DNA of 64,000 nucleotides. Source: Mucor racemosus. Its lineage: Eukaryota; Mucoromycota; Mucoromycetes; Mucorales; Mucoraceae. A program made the translations under genes and the position numbers. The notes beneath the pieces are model-generated. The model searched no databases and was not told where the DNA came from. It worked only from the letters and a program-made list of their open reading frames with translations. Of this stretch, positions 48,448 to 60,738 are shown in pieces. Every line of letters starts with the position of its first letter. The first letter of the stretch is position 1. The DNA lies in contig JAPEHQ010000014.1 of the NCBI GenBank assembly GCA_027405735.1, positions 1-64,000 on the forward strand, written 5' to 3'.

Positions 48448-50149
48448 GATTAAGCAATAGAGAACCAAAAGAAAAACGCAAGCAACCGAGATAATAAAAT
48501 AGAATATCTAGATGAATTCTTATTCTTCTGCTACACTCAAACATATAGTCACTATTTGTTCGCCGATTTAAGCGACATAAATATGCGTACAAGCAGGATA
48601 TACGGCTACTAAAGGTGGAATTTAAGAGTCTTTGTTACTATCTGAATCATAAGATCATGTTGCAGATAAATACGGCGTTCACTAGATTGAAGCGGGAGTT
48701 TAAAAGCATTAACATATTTTGTCGATATACGGTATATATTAATGTAGCAAGCATAACATTGGCATAATTCAAGGATAGGATTGAGTATCTGAAAATAACT
48801 TTATCTGTGGAAAATTAATTGATGAAACGCTGTTGCCCGCGTAAAATGAGACACCGTCATACAAGGTACAGTATAAATTTTTCCCATGTGAATTCAAATG
48901 AAAAACGAGTATAATTATTCTATAAATGACATCAGGTCTATTTGCATTATTACAGATTTTATTAGTAGCGGAAGGGTGATGTCAAGAAAGAATATCCTTT
49001 CGTATCACATAGAGGTATTTTCGCTACTATTCTTAAACATCGTTAAATTAAGTGCATGCTCAAGTACCTTCAGCGCTTGATTCATATGTACAATATTTAA
49101 AATTACTGCTTCACCTATCCTAAAACTATAAATTTAAATTTTACAGTTACAGATTTTCATATATAATACGGTATGAATACATACTTATTCTGTTTTTTTA
49201 TAATAAAAAAAAGTACTGGAACGTATATATTTTTGAGTTATACATATATCGTATGTCCTGTATATAGCTGTAGTGCTACACAAAGACTATTAAATACGAT
49301 ATTATTGTATAAAGGTTCATCCTGTTAACCTTGTAGCCAGCTTCCACAAAATAGAAATCATACAATTTGATAAATTGAAAATATTAGTTAGTAGTTTTGG
49401 ATATTATACTGTCCTTACTTCGCATTATTTGTTTTGAATTACTCTCGCTTGATCACATCTGTTAAAGTTAAAATCTGCAAATGCTCACTGTTTTCAACCA
49501 TCGATTTCTCTACCAATTTTGGAGATTATTGGAACCAGATTAAACTAGATTATATGTATAAAATATAAAGTAAACTTTTACTAATCTTAAAAGCGTTTTG
49601 AAGCCTCTTGCATTCTTATTAGCCCATCTAGAAACATTTACTTATCACTGTCGATAGTTGTCATTGCCGTATATGCTAAAAGCAATTGATTTAGTGCCAA
49701 GCTAAAGTTATTCTCAGTTTGAAATAGTTTGCTGAGCGACAACCCACGCCTCTGAAAAAGTGGGCGTTCTATACCTACGTACCTACGAATTAACGAGCAA
49801 ATCAATGAGCGCTAGAATTTACAATTCTGGATACTGTTGCAGCTGTAGTATATATTTTAAAGCTTTCAACCATTTGGATCAATATTCATTGACTATATAC
49901 GAGCATTTTTCCAGCGGCTTTATTTTTTCCAAGCAGAAAAAGAGAGATTTTTTCTTGAAACTTGTACTAACCTCCTCCAAAAACAGCTGTTGGCTAATGA
50001 AATCAAGTTATTTTTTTTGTACATCTACTGTGCATTAAATGCAGTTTCAAAATTCAATTTTGAACCATTATTTGATTTTATAAAAAATTCCAAAGAATAT
50101 CTGAAACAATCCTTACAAAGTAGTTTACACAAGTATGCGTTTTCATTTC
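48448..50149. other. Intergenic; no gene recognised
   Basis: Upstream of the NRAMP gene. Short open frames (48898-49080, 49760-50038) have no recognisable family. Nothing else is supportable. Confidence 0.5.
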
Positions 50150-50380
50150 TCCATCTTCACAGCAACTCAGGGAGGCAATTCTGTGGATCCACACTAGAAG
50201 TACCTGCTATTGCAATGGGAGGACATTTGGATCCATATTGTTCATCGAAAACTGGTGAGCTTACTGACCTTAGCGGGTGTAAATAGCAGGTAACCAACTT
50301 GCTGTTCAAACTCACCAAAGGTACAATGACCCATAAAAGCTGGTATCTGAAATACCTGTAGTATCTATTCATACCTATAT
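50150..50380 (-). repeat. 'GHCTF' dispersed-repeat fragment
   Basis: On the minus strand it reads WVIVPLVSLNSKLVTCYLHP, then RSVSSP and KCPPIAIAGTSSVDPQNCLP. The same stretch, broken, lies in the palindrome spacer (35070-35157 plus 35513-35640), and part of it at 6690-6760. Conserved wording in one frame of each copy suggests it came from a coding element. I do not recognise the protein family. Confidence 0.5.
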
Positions 50381-50849
50381 CCATAAAGAAGGGTAAACTA
50401 CTTGGATCAATGTTCATAGAGATCTTATTTTTAATTGTTTCCAATAAAATTGCGCAGTAAGCTATAAGTGCATTTTGGCAATGATTCTCCCGACACACAG
50501 TAGGTTGTGGGCGTTGCCCTTTGAGATCAGCGTATCAAAGATGTGTCCCTAATATCATGTCAATTTGGAAGTTATTATGATTGAAATTTTCTGAGATAAG
50601 GTTTTGTCGTCGATTTTTCACGATTGTAAAAAGTAGGTTTCAAATGGGTTGCGAATATATTCGCCCAATATTGAGTCGAATTATGTAAAATCTTCTAAAA
50701 CGATGTACCTTTCTTATATAGGCCACCGATATCTCTTGAAAATAGAAGTGTTAGTACCAAAATATAAGTGCACTGGCCAAACATTGACCAAAATTGACAA
50801 GGTTGACCTAAAATTGATTATTAAAATCGAACACCTAAACTAAGATATT

Positions 50850-52165
50850 GATTTTTTGTATTCACAAGAAAGACCCAAGCCTACGCTACTCTGTACTTCT
50901 TGTTTTAGTGAAAAATATTGGTTTTTCGTCGAGATAATCAAAATAATAGTTCACATTACAGCTTACAGTATACATTCTATGCTAACTGAGTTCCAATTTG
51001 TTTTTGTTGAAATGAACGAAAAATGATTCAAAAAAACAAACTCGTTTAATAGCTCATGAACTGCAAAGTAAGTCGACCTAGTATATTAAATAATTTTTGT
51101 GCAGTTTTGGATTCTGCATCCATCTAAACAAAATCCAAACAGACGTTTTACATTAAAATTTGCGCAAAATGCGATTGAAATTTTGGAGGTTTTTGGAAGA
51201 TACACATCACTTTTCATACGCATATTTTAAATTTGAATAATGGAGATAATGCACAGCCAAATTACCTATTGATCGAGCTATTATTTAACCTTTTAGCTGC
51301 ATTTTTCGTAGAGAAAACAATATTTTTGTCCAATTTTTTTGAAATTCAGAATTTGGGATGAGGGTACACAAGGGGAAAATTGAAGCCAGGAACGAAGGTA
51401 TCTTTTTGTACACATTTTTGAGGATATCTCCACGAAAAATCCATATTTTAAAAAAATCCTAAATTGGATCCAAGAGTGCTCAACGAGCTCAATGACATGA
51501 ATGTAAAAAAAGCGCTGCTCGAGTTAACCAATATTTTGAAATCTGCTGCAAAAATGTCAAAAAAATGCAAAAAAAATAAAAGTGCTCAAATTTTTTTATA
51601 CTTAAATATGTTTTAGAGCGCTTTAAAACAAGTAAGTTTTATTATTAAAAAGTGTTAGTATAGCTTAATTATTTCTAGAGATATGAAGCCTCAAAATTTT
51701 GAATCCTTTAGCAGTAAAATACGCGTAAAAAACCTTAAACATTAGCACTGAAAAATTAATACCAACTGCAAAAAGTAGGATATTTCCGGATACTTGTTTT
51801 TGGATTAAAGCTGAACATCTCAGGTACATTGGCATATAAGTTTTTCTTGGTGTTATTTAGTGAAAAAAAAAGTAGAGCAGGGATAAAAAGTGACACCCAG
51901 TTTTCAAGGAAAAAGCAGTGAATTTTACGTGTTTTTGAGCCTTTCATGAGATATAACATGAATTCAGGAATAGCTAGCATAATGTGGCTAATGTGTATCT
52001 ATTTTGTGGTCTCTGAGGTATATACTAAAAAATGTTTATTATGAGGTTTAGTTATAGAAAAGAAGGCACGCTCTGGTTTTGAAGATTGAAACTATGAATT
52101 TTTTTTTATGAATTCAAATTTAATATCAAAATCCATTTTAACTTATCGAGCGTAGTTTCTTCGTT
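50850..52165 (+). repeat. Dispersed repeat R1, copy 4
   Basis: Same orientation as copies 2 and 5. It carries an intact 74-codon minus-strand frame (51756-51980) with the same start, length and end as the one in copy 5 (55311-55535), differing at only a few residues. Its homology to copy 5 continues past the frame, with the TTAGTTATAGAAAAGAAG block at 52047. Confidence 0.7.
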
Positions 52166-52331
52166 TACTACAGCAAGTCAAAATAGGTTCTGAAGGACAA
52201 AACAAACAAAATAAATTGTAATTTTTTTATTGATTGATTAGTAAGAAAAATAATTACACAAATGTCATAGAGTGTGATTGTTTAGCTTCTACATAGAAAA
52301 AAATATAAAAATCAATTTTTATTATATATAC

Positions 52332-52796
52332 TAGGAATGGGCTTCGATTCGAGTTTGAATCGAGTTTTAACGGAAACGGCCATTCGATTCGAGTTGGAAA
52401 ACGGCCCGTTCTTTTGTAACCCAGATAAAAAACGGGGTGGGAGCAAGTATTGGTTTGCCTTAAGGAGGCTGTTAATAGCAACATTGTCAAGTTAATATGA
52501 GATTATGAATTGATAATAGCATATTTGGCAGTTTCACAACTTGAAGTATTTTTTCAATCCTGTTTTCGAGCTTAGCTAACAAAAAAAGAAAAGAAGAAAC
52601 TCGAATACCCTCATTCGAGTTTGCATAAAAAACGGCCCGTTAAAGCAGTCAAACTCGGTTAACCGTAATACGATGCGTTGTTTGTGAAATCCTAATATAT
52701 ACTAACTGTATTAGCAGATATTGTTTTCTTGTGGAGATCGGACGAGATCTACTTTTCTCTACTCGAGTATTTTTAGTGATATTTCGGAAGCCCATT
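52332..52796. mobile_element. hAT-like MITE
   Basis: The left end TAGGAATGGGCTTCGATTCG and the right end CGGAAGCCCATT (52786-52796) form an inverted pair. The TAGGxATGGGC start is characteristic of hAT elements. Inside, ATTCGAGTT-type blocks and AACGGCCCGTT palindromes recur in both orientations. There is no transposase. I could not define the 8-base target duplication with certainty. Confidence 0.55.
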
Positions 52797-53262
52797 TTCT
52801 TTATGAATATCTTATTTCATAAGCACAAGAGGGAGACATTCTGCATGCAATAATGTAATAATGCAAACTGTTTTGTAGGCCTACTACTGTCTGTACATTT
52901 CGATTTTGGTTTTCATACAGTAAGTAACAAATAGAGTATTACTAATTGTAACATAAAGGCATACATAATAATGGAATATCTTTAGTCAGTTTTCAGAGAG
53001 ACTTAAAAAACGCTCAGCGAATAACATTATTAATCATATTTGGATTTCTATCAGTTCCTGCTTCAGTCATCATCAGCTAGAAATCGGTTTGTCACCAAAT
53101 TTAATTTATCCTTAATAATGGACTTCAGGGTAACTATTAATGCATAAACAATACTATTAAAGGCATACCACTTTTCACTCAAGAAACACTTTATATGTAA
53201 AAGCTTAAGAATAATGCCCAAAGGTATCTAGCTTTTGTCAATTTATTATTTATTATCATGCA

Positions 53263-53822
53263 TGTTATATGCCACCAAGTACCATACTTTATCACCTTCT
53301 GCAGTATCAATACATCTTACAAAATATTAACTACGACATGCATTGAACCGCAAAGTCTTGATATCGGATATTATAAATAAGGAACTCTTAGCGTGCTAAG
53401 TATATGCAGCAGCAATTAAAAAGAACGTTTGGACCTCAATTATGACACCATATTATTTCATCCCAATAGTGGTTAGTTAATCAAATAGCTATCAAATCAA
53501 CATCCAAGCATATTTAGCGCAACATTGAAATAAGACAACTCATAATAAGCTCTGAAAGCACGGTTAAATTATGATTGATCTATTTCAATTCATAGATTAC
53601 TATCAAACAGATCTAATGGTTCAATAGTGCCTTAAATTACATCTCAGGATCTCAATATCAAATCAATATACAGTAAAAGGCCATACTTTTAATATATCAA
53701 TAAGCGATATTATTATCTTGTTGTTATTATACCGCCGAAGAACTGATTCACTACTCATTCTCTTTTAATTATATTCTTTTTTCAAGTATTATTTATCAAA
53801 CATGAAAATATAGGACACAACA
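53263..53822. mobile_element. LTR2-type repeat, copy 2
   Basis: From TGTTATATGCCACCAAGTAC to GACACAACA, so TGTT...AACA ends. It is homologous to 34209-35060 but about 300 bases shorter in the middle. It directly abuts R1 copy 5, which begins at 53823. No target duplication was recognised. Confidence 0.55.
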
Positions 53823-55735
53823 GGTAGTTTTATTGGGCAGAAGTATCATGTTTTGCTAATGGTTTTCTCAATTCACAGTGACTTGGGAAAGTAAACGATT
53901 TATCAAAATATGTTTAGGTTAAATAAAAACTAGAAATTTAATCAAATAAAGAGATATCATCGTTTATTGGAATGAAATTAATAGGGTTTATATACTATTT
54001 GATTTGGGGGAATTAATGATGTGATAAGGTAGTTTAGATGTTATTTAATAGTAATATGTCATGTTGGTATATCATATTGGATTATCGCACTGGCATATTA
54101 TGTTTTTGTACCATGCCTCTATACCATGATGCGTTTAGGAGCATGGTATAGTTAATATTCAATTAAGTAACTTCCGGTTCCGAATCTGTTATTGTTTACT
54201 TTTTTGGATTTAACATGATTATCCAGTTTAAGAATGATACATCAGTAGAAATATAAATTTTTATGCAGAATATATTTAAATCTACCATCCTGTATAATTT
54301 GAGATTAATTGGATCAATATTCACAAGAATAGAGTCTTTTTTTCTTGTTGTCTGTAATTGTAAATATTAGTTTATTATTTTGTAAAACTTAAAACTCATC
54401 ATCCAGGGCTTAATTTCTGTATTCACAAGATAGGTTTAATTGATTGCTATTCTGCATTTTTTGTTTTAGCAAAAAATATTGATTTTTTGTCGAGATAATT
54501 AAAATAATAGTTTTTATCACAGCTTGAAACCTATTATAACGGGCTTCCAAAATTTATTTTAAAAAATGGACGAAAAATGATTCAAAAAACAAAATTGTTT
54601 AAATGCTCATGAACTGCAAAGTAAGTAAATCTAGCGTCTTAAACGGTTTTTATACAGTTTTAAATCCTGCATCCATCTATATAAAATTTAAAAACATGTT
54701 TCACATAAAATTTTGCGCAAAATGCAATTGAAATTTTGGAGGTTTTTTGAAGATACAGAACACTTTTCATAAGCATATTCAAAATATAATAGACGGCAAT
54801 GATGCGCAAAAAAATTATCTATAGATCGAGCTATTATTTAATTTTTTAGCTACATTTTTCGTAGAGAAAACAAGATTTTTGTCCAATTTTTTTTCAGTTT
54901 CAGAATTTGGGATGAGGGTATACAAGGGGAAAATGGACGCCAGAAATGGAGGTACCTTTTTATACACATTTTTGGGGATATCTCCACGAAAAATCAATAT
55001 TTTGAAAAACTCTAAATTGGTTCTGAGAGAGCTCAACAAGCTTAATAATATTAATGTAAAAGAAATGTTGCTCAATTTAACCAATATTTTGAAACCTACT
55101 ATAGAAGTGTCAAAAAAAAAGAAAAAAAAATAAAAGTACTCAGAATTTTTTTATATTAAAATATGTTATAGAGCGCTTCAAAACAAGTAAGTTTTATTAT
55201 TAAAAAGTGTTAGTATAGCTTAATTTTTTCTGGAGATATGAAGCCTCAAAGTTTTCGATCCATTAGCAGTGAAGTACGCGTAAAAAATCTGAAACATTAG
55301 CACTGAAAAATTAATACCAACTGCAAAAAGTAAGATATTTTCGGATACTTGTTTTTGGATTAAAGCGAAACATCTCAGGTACATTGGCATATAATTTTTT
55401 CTTGGTGTTATTTAGTGAAAAAAAAAGTATAGCAGGGATGAAAAGTGAAACCCAGTTTTCAAGGAAAAAGCAGTGAATTTTACGTGTTTTTGAGCCTTTC
55501 ATGAGATATAACATGAATTCAGGAACAGATAGCATAATGCGACCAATTCATATTCATTTTTTAGCATGTAAAGTATATATACCCTAAAAACTGCTCAGTA
55601 GGGGCTTAGTTATAGAAAAGAAGACTCGCTCTGATTTTGAAGAATGGAAATTTTGAATTATTTTCAACCGTATATACCCACGAAAAATTTATACTTCAAA
55701 ACCCATTTTAACTTATGAAGTGCAACTTTTTTCAA
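53823..55735 (+). repeat. Dispersed repeat R1, copy 5 (best preserved)
   Basis: The longest copy, with about 330 extra bases (53907-54235) absent from copy 1. It has two open frames. One is 84 codons on the plus strand (54879-55133), starting MSNFFSVSEFGMRVYKGK. The other is 74 codons on the minus strand (55311-55535). Both recur in other copies. Neither shows a known motif, and the first ends in a lysine run from a poly-A tract. I treat them as sequence of the repeat rather than as genes. Confidence 0.7.
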
Positions 55736-56337
55736 GGCGAAATTGTTCAACGCAATCTGGTAAATCCTCTGCAGGAAAAATAACGCACTGATGTGCTACT
55801 ATATACCACTAATAAAAATTGCTTAAAAGTCTTTGAAAAGAAATGTTTAACTAATAATAGAAACAAGGTGAATTTTGATTCATAAATTGCATTATGCACA
55901 ATGGTAAATGGCACGCTGCGTTTCAAATGAGCATTTTGCTTTCGAAAATTTCAATTGAGAACAGCATTTGAAATTTTTCATGTATTATCATCTCGAGCAA
56001 CCAATATCAAATAATGACAATGAATGTTAATTCAATATTTTTTTTAATAATCAAACTTATGGAGTTTTGAGCATGTAAACTTTGTGATGCCTCTTATAGT
56101 ATTAAAAATGACTTGATTTGTTAATTCATACTTGACTCATCATTTCGTTCTCATGGAAACATGGAGAACCGCGCGCTTTCAATATCGCAATTATAGTCAC
56201 ATCAGTTCAGTTCAAGGCTCCTAAAATAAGCTCTCCCGCCCTCAAGGAGCCCTGTTTCTGTCAAAAAAGAATAGAAAAAAATCAAGAATTATATAATTTC
56301 TTTCTTCTTTACTTTTATATAAATTTACAATAACAAA
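55736..56337. other. Intergenic, upstream region of the Mge1 gene
   Basis: The last part (56290-56337) has a TTTCTTTCTTCTTTAC pyrimidine run before the ATG. No gene seen. Confidence 0.5.
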
Positions 56338-57133
56338 ATGTTTTCTGTTCCTGCACTTCGTAATGCTGCTGCCATGTCAGTTAGACGTACTACTACTGCT
56401 TCCTTAAGAGTTGCTACTGCTCTTCCTGTTATGCGTCGTACTTATGCTACTGAAAATGGTAAGGATACTCCCAAGGAGGGAGAAGAGGCTGCTGCTGCTG
56501 CTGCTGGTACTGAGGCTCCTAAAGCCGAGATTACCGAAGATGTCAAGAAGATGTTGGCTGAAAAGGATAAACAAATTTCTGAACTCAAGGTAAATATATT
56601 TTGATATTGTGGGAAAAAAGTTAGAATTCTGGAAAAAAGAAACCTAACATGTTTCTTAGGATGCTTACCTTCGTTGTCTTGCTGATCAAGAAAATGTTCG
56701 CGAGCGTAGTCGTAAAGAAATCGAAACCACCAAGGAGTTTGCCATTCAAAAGTTTGCAAAGGATCTTTTAGATACTGTTGATATTTTGAACATGGCATTA
56801 ACAGCTGTCCCCAGCGAATTGCGTGAAAAGAGCACTAGTCTTCAATCTGAAATCGCCAAGGATGCTGAAAAGGTCGTTGATCAATTAACAAACTTGTATA
56901 CTGGTGTTTCCATGACAGAATCTGAATTAATCAAGGCATTGAAGCGTCATGGCGTTGAGCGTGAAAACCCTGAAGGTGAGGCATTTGATCCTAATAGACA
57001 TCAAGCTCTTTTCCAGGCTCCCATGCCCGATAAGGAAGCTGGTACCATTTTTGCTGTACAAAAGATGGGTTATACCCTCAAGGGTCGTGTTCTTCGTCCT
57101 GCTCAGGTTGGTGTTGTTGCCGATTCTCAATAA
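56338..57133 (+). CDS. MGE1: Mitochondrial GrpE-type nucleotide exchange factor (Mge1)
   Basis: Two exons (56338-56589, 56660-57133) give 241 residues. The first 40 residues are rich in Arg, Ser, Ala and Thr with no acids, ending RRTYATE, a good mitochondrial import signal with a processing site. A Glu/Ala-rich linker and a long charged helix follow (ITEDVKKMLAEKDKQISELK, then DAYLRCLADQENVRERSRKE). The C-terminal beta wing ends in MGYTLKGRVLRPAQVGVV, the GrpE family signature. GrpE proteins release ADP from mitochondrial Hsp70 and so drive protein import and folding. Length and layout are normal for a fungal Mge1, and the gene looks intact. Confidence 0.95.
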
Positions 57134-57316
57134 TTCTATCATTCTGTATAGTATTACAGAGAGAAAGAGAGAGAGAGAAAATAGAGAGAAAATGAAATGT
57201 TATATTAGACCCAATCCTCCCCTCCCCCCTTTTTTTTTGTTTGATTTAATAAAATAAAAATGTATTATAGTAATTTTATTTCTTGAATTTTATAGAGGGG
57301 TATATAAATGTGATTT

Positions 57317-57765
57317 TTACATGAAAATAGCTAAAGTAAAAGTTCCCTCGTTGCGAATTACGACTTGACTACGATTTGTATACATAGAAAATTAGAATTT
57401 TATAAACTCTATAGGTTCTGGTGCTTACTTGTTTTCAAATTCAATATTAATAGTTGGACATTCAATCTTGTCTTCTTGAGTATTATCGAGATTACGAGCT
57501 GTGTTTGCGATAGATGTAATAAATGCTGCTGAATCTGGTTTAGCAATACCTCGAACTAAAAAAATACGCAGCTAAATAGTTTGTTTAAAAACTAAATACA
57601 TCATCTTTATTACCTCCTAGACAGAGACCTTTTTCGTCTGCAACCAACACGCCCTTGACGCCTTCCTTGTTGGCTCTAAATAGTACGATCAGTTGCTGAT
57701 TATTTATATAATATATACATTTGTACGTACAAATTGTCGAGTGTTGATATTAATTCAGATTCCAT
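57317..57765 (-). CDS. LAMTOR5: LAMTOR5/HBXIP-like Ragulator subunit
   Basis: Four small exons (57731-57765, 57614-57675, 57429-57555, 57317-57368) join to exactly 91 residues, the length of human LAMTOR5. Matching features are an N-terminal helix, then GVLVADEKGLCLGVRGIAKP (human: GVLCTDSQGLNLGCRG), a second helix (DSAAFITSIANTARNL) and two final strands (INIEFENNQVVIRNEG then TFTLAIFM). This is the short roadblock-type fold. In animals the Ragulator holds Rag GTPases on the lysosome for TORC1 activation; in yeast the counterpart is the EGO complex on the vacuole. The gene is easy to miss because the exons are so small. The stop codon seen just after exon 3 lies in an intron that begins GTAAGC. 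Confidence 0.82.
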
Positions 57766-58591
57766 AATATAATAAACAGAACACTAAATGGAGAATTTCA
57801 CCTGTTGAAACTGTTTTAAAAGCGCATTTCAAATATGGGTGCATGTAGATCTGATTAGAACTAGTTGCTTACAGTCAAATGTTCATGAGAACACCTTGAT
57901 ATTTTGAATGTACAGTGAAGCTGAGAAATATTGGTTAATTTAGGTCAATTTTAAATTTCACTTTGACCTAAATGAAAAGTTGTTTTGAGTGATTCTGTAG
58001 CCTATTTTTGAGTGTATTACATTTTGTTAGTAAACTTGCTCGAACTGCCAGTTGTATAATTTGTCTTATGGTGTACTTGTAAAGAAATCATACATGATTT
58101 TTGATTGATAAATACTACATCTTTAGTGATCACACTAGCTTTTTAGAGGCTTATTATACATCACAATTATATAGTGTTTTCATGATGTAAACTCAAAAGG
58201 GTAGCAAGTGAAGAAGCAGATCTATTATGGATCAAAATTATCCACTTGTGACATCTGTGTAGAATATATTGTCATCACATACAATAGATCACTACTAATA
58301 GATACCCAAATAGGGCTTTGATGTGGATTACGAGATCTTCCCCAAGCAGAAACTGATATAAAACGTTTCAGAATCAAAAGAAAAGAAGTTTAATAGTTAA
58401 CTATAAATGCAAATAAACTATTTATTGTATATGAAGAAATTTATATATTTGTGTTTGAGGTGAATATATATATGGATTTTGTAAACGCTTGTTTGCATGA
58501 GGCTTGTTGTGTGTATGTATTATTTTTGTTTGAGTCTGATCATGATGAGAAGCATACGCATTGTTGGAGGTTTCTGAGGTATATGTTGGAT
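57766..58591. other. Intergenic; no gene recognised
   Basis: AT-rich sequence upstream of the LAMTOR5-like gene. The minus strand at about 58250-58370 has coding-like composition in a broken frame, but I can name nothing. Confidence 0.4.
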
Positions 58592-58892
58592 TTACATTAA
58601 ATGATGAGCAACGGTTTCATCTGATGATACTTTAACTAAACCCAATGATTCCAATTCCAATTGATGAAAAATGGCCTCCTGTTTAGCTATATCCAGCTAA
58701 AAAAGAAATCGAGTTAGTAATAGCAATAGCAATAACAAAGATTCTCCAAATACTTACTAAAAGAAACGCAAATAGCTCAAATACTCCTGCATATTGAACA
58801 ATTTCAGAGAAAGAAGTGGGAACGGATGCAGATCTACACTCGACTACCTGCCATTGGGACGAAGATAATACCTTGTATCTGTCTAGTGTCAT
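58592..58892 (-). CDS. Unrecognised two-exon gene or 3' remnant, 79 residues
   Basis: Exon 1 starts at 58892 (MTLDRYKVLSSSQWQ). It is followed by a clean GT-AG intron (donor GTAAGTATTT, acceptor TTTCTTTTTTAG), then an exon reading LDIAKQEAIFHQLELESLGL and ending HHLM and a stop. The join is in frame. Both halves look helical and amphipathic, suggesting a small coiled-coil subunit. I do not recognise the family. A broken Tc1-type transposase begins about 15-30 bases upstream of the ATG on the other strand. So the gene may have lost its promoter or N-terminal exons to that insertion. It could be a real short gene or a truncated relic. Confidence 0.4.
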
Positions 58893-58904
58893 CTTGTTTT
58901 GGAT

Positions 58905-59437
58905 TATATGACATGTGTACCATCAATAGGTATAAGGAAACAGGTAGACCCTTACCAGCAGAGAGACCTGGAAGACCCCCAAAGGTAACAACCACCCAAA
59001 AAAATCGTATGCGAACATCAATTCGTCGTACACCAATGGATACGTTCAAGGATTACTGAAAGTCAATGAGGGCTGCAAATATGGACATTTGTTTGGATAC
59101 TTTCAAGAAGTATGCCAAAGAAATGGGTTTCCAACAGTATGTAATTACTAAAGTGTCTGCCTTGTCACCTCCTCAAATTAAAAAAAGGCTTGAATGGTGT
59201 ACCAAAAGGCTCAATTGGACACCTGAACAGTGGGAGAATGTATTTTGGTCGGATGAATCAATGTTTCGACTTGGAAAGGGTGCACCAGGTATGAATGTCA
59301 TCCGAATGCCTGGAGAAGCATTACAGGATAGACATAAGGTACAAACATTAAAGTTCGGAAGATGTTCACTAATGATGTGGGGATGTTTCCATGCTGGAGC
59401 TTTGGGTCCATTGGTCATTTGTAAAATGCATCTATAA
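58905..59437 (+). pseudogene. Broken Tc1/mariner-type transposase
   Basis: The frame reads NRYKETGRPLPAERPGRPPK, the second helix-turn-helix and GRPR-like region of Tc1 transposases. After a stop (TGA, 59057-59059) the same frame continues: KKRLEWCTKRLNWTPEQWEN, then VFWSDESMF with the first catalytic aspartate, then SLMMWGCFHAGALGPL. It ends at 59437. The N-terminal helices, the second aspartate and the final catalytic acid are missing, so the enzyme is dead. I could not identify terminal inverted repeats. Confidence 0.85.
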
Positions 59438-60738
59438 GTAAATCGAGGTGGGGTAATTGCGTCACCTGTTTGTCTATTTGGTGTCTCTTCCTCGTTATGT
59501 TCTTTCCCATTTTTTTTATCATCAAGGCAAAGTATTCAGAGCAGAACACTCGCTTAATCCTCTTTAGGTTTGCAAAAGAATACTAGCATTCTTTTGGGAA
59601 GATGGAACTCTTTAGTGTTATTGACAATTGCTACCATGGGAACTCTTTGTTTTCATGATTCTCAATACCATCTTCGGGTGAGAGCTTTTTGTTTGAAGAC
59701 TGTAGCTGTCTTCACTCAAAAGGTGAAAGGTTGCGCTCTGTTTGTTTAATGATGAATAATTGAATAGGTAATTATATTATATTACGAATTTTCTATCAAG
59801 CAAGCACTAATATACCACCTATAATATCAATTCACTTTGCAGAATATCACACTATGCTTTGAAAGAGACGCGTTATAAATGTCTCGAGTCGAGCTATCAT
59901 TTGAAACGTGGATTAGAAATGAACATCTATTCTAAAAACAGCATAGAAATCAGAAAACCTACAAAAACAATATAATACTTCTTTTATTTTTATTTTATTT
60001 ATATTATTTATCTCATTTTTAAGCAACATTATCTTGATAAAGTCTTTATATATTCAATTATTATTATTAGTGTTGCTAATAAAAACAATAGTTGGTTTTT
60101 GCTTTCATTAAAATTTATAGTTATTCATTGATTATAGTCTTAAGAAGAGTCTATATATCACATTTAAGTTATTGGGCTCAAAACCAAATCTTATGTCAGA
60201 ATCATAGTATTTCTCTGGGTATTTCTCGCTCTTCGAAGCTGTGAATCTTAGAAATAATACACTTTTAATGAATTGCTTAAATTTCAAAACTGCCAAAACA
60301 ACTTTTCCAGGGCATAATAAAATATCAATCAAACAACTGAAACTGAATGGAAATTTAACACATCAATGATCTTTAAAGGATTTCTATCTACCTTTATTGA
60401 CACTTTTTCAAACCATATTAGCGTCCACTCAATTATGTAGTTTATTGCAGTAATATTTATTTCTCAATGAGCCACCAATGATTATGATATATTGCTATCA
60501 ACATCCCAAGGAAACTGATTCAAGTTATTGTGAATCCACCACATCATAATGAGGTATAAGCTTACAAAATGATAAATTCAATGATGATCCCTTTGTGGCT
60601 CATTAACAAATGAAAAGACGCGGTTATCCATGACTAGACATTTGGGAGGATGTTTCGTTCAAGCTCAAGGCATCACTTAAAACATCAATTTTTTTGTGTT
60701 TTCTCTTTCTTTATTAACAAAAAACGGATAATAATAAT
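59438..60738. other. Intergenic; no gene recognised
   Basis: Contains no frame or RNA gene I can support. The stretch just before 60739 is an AT-rich leader (CTCTTTCTTTATTAAC). Confidence 0.5.

Noticed and set aside
56411..57257. Other frames overlapping Mge1
   Set aside because: Leu- or Arg-rich shadows of the GrpE reading frame.
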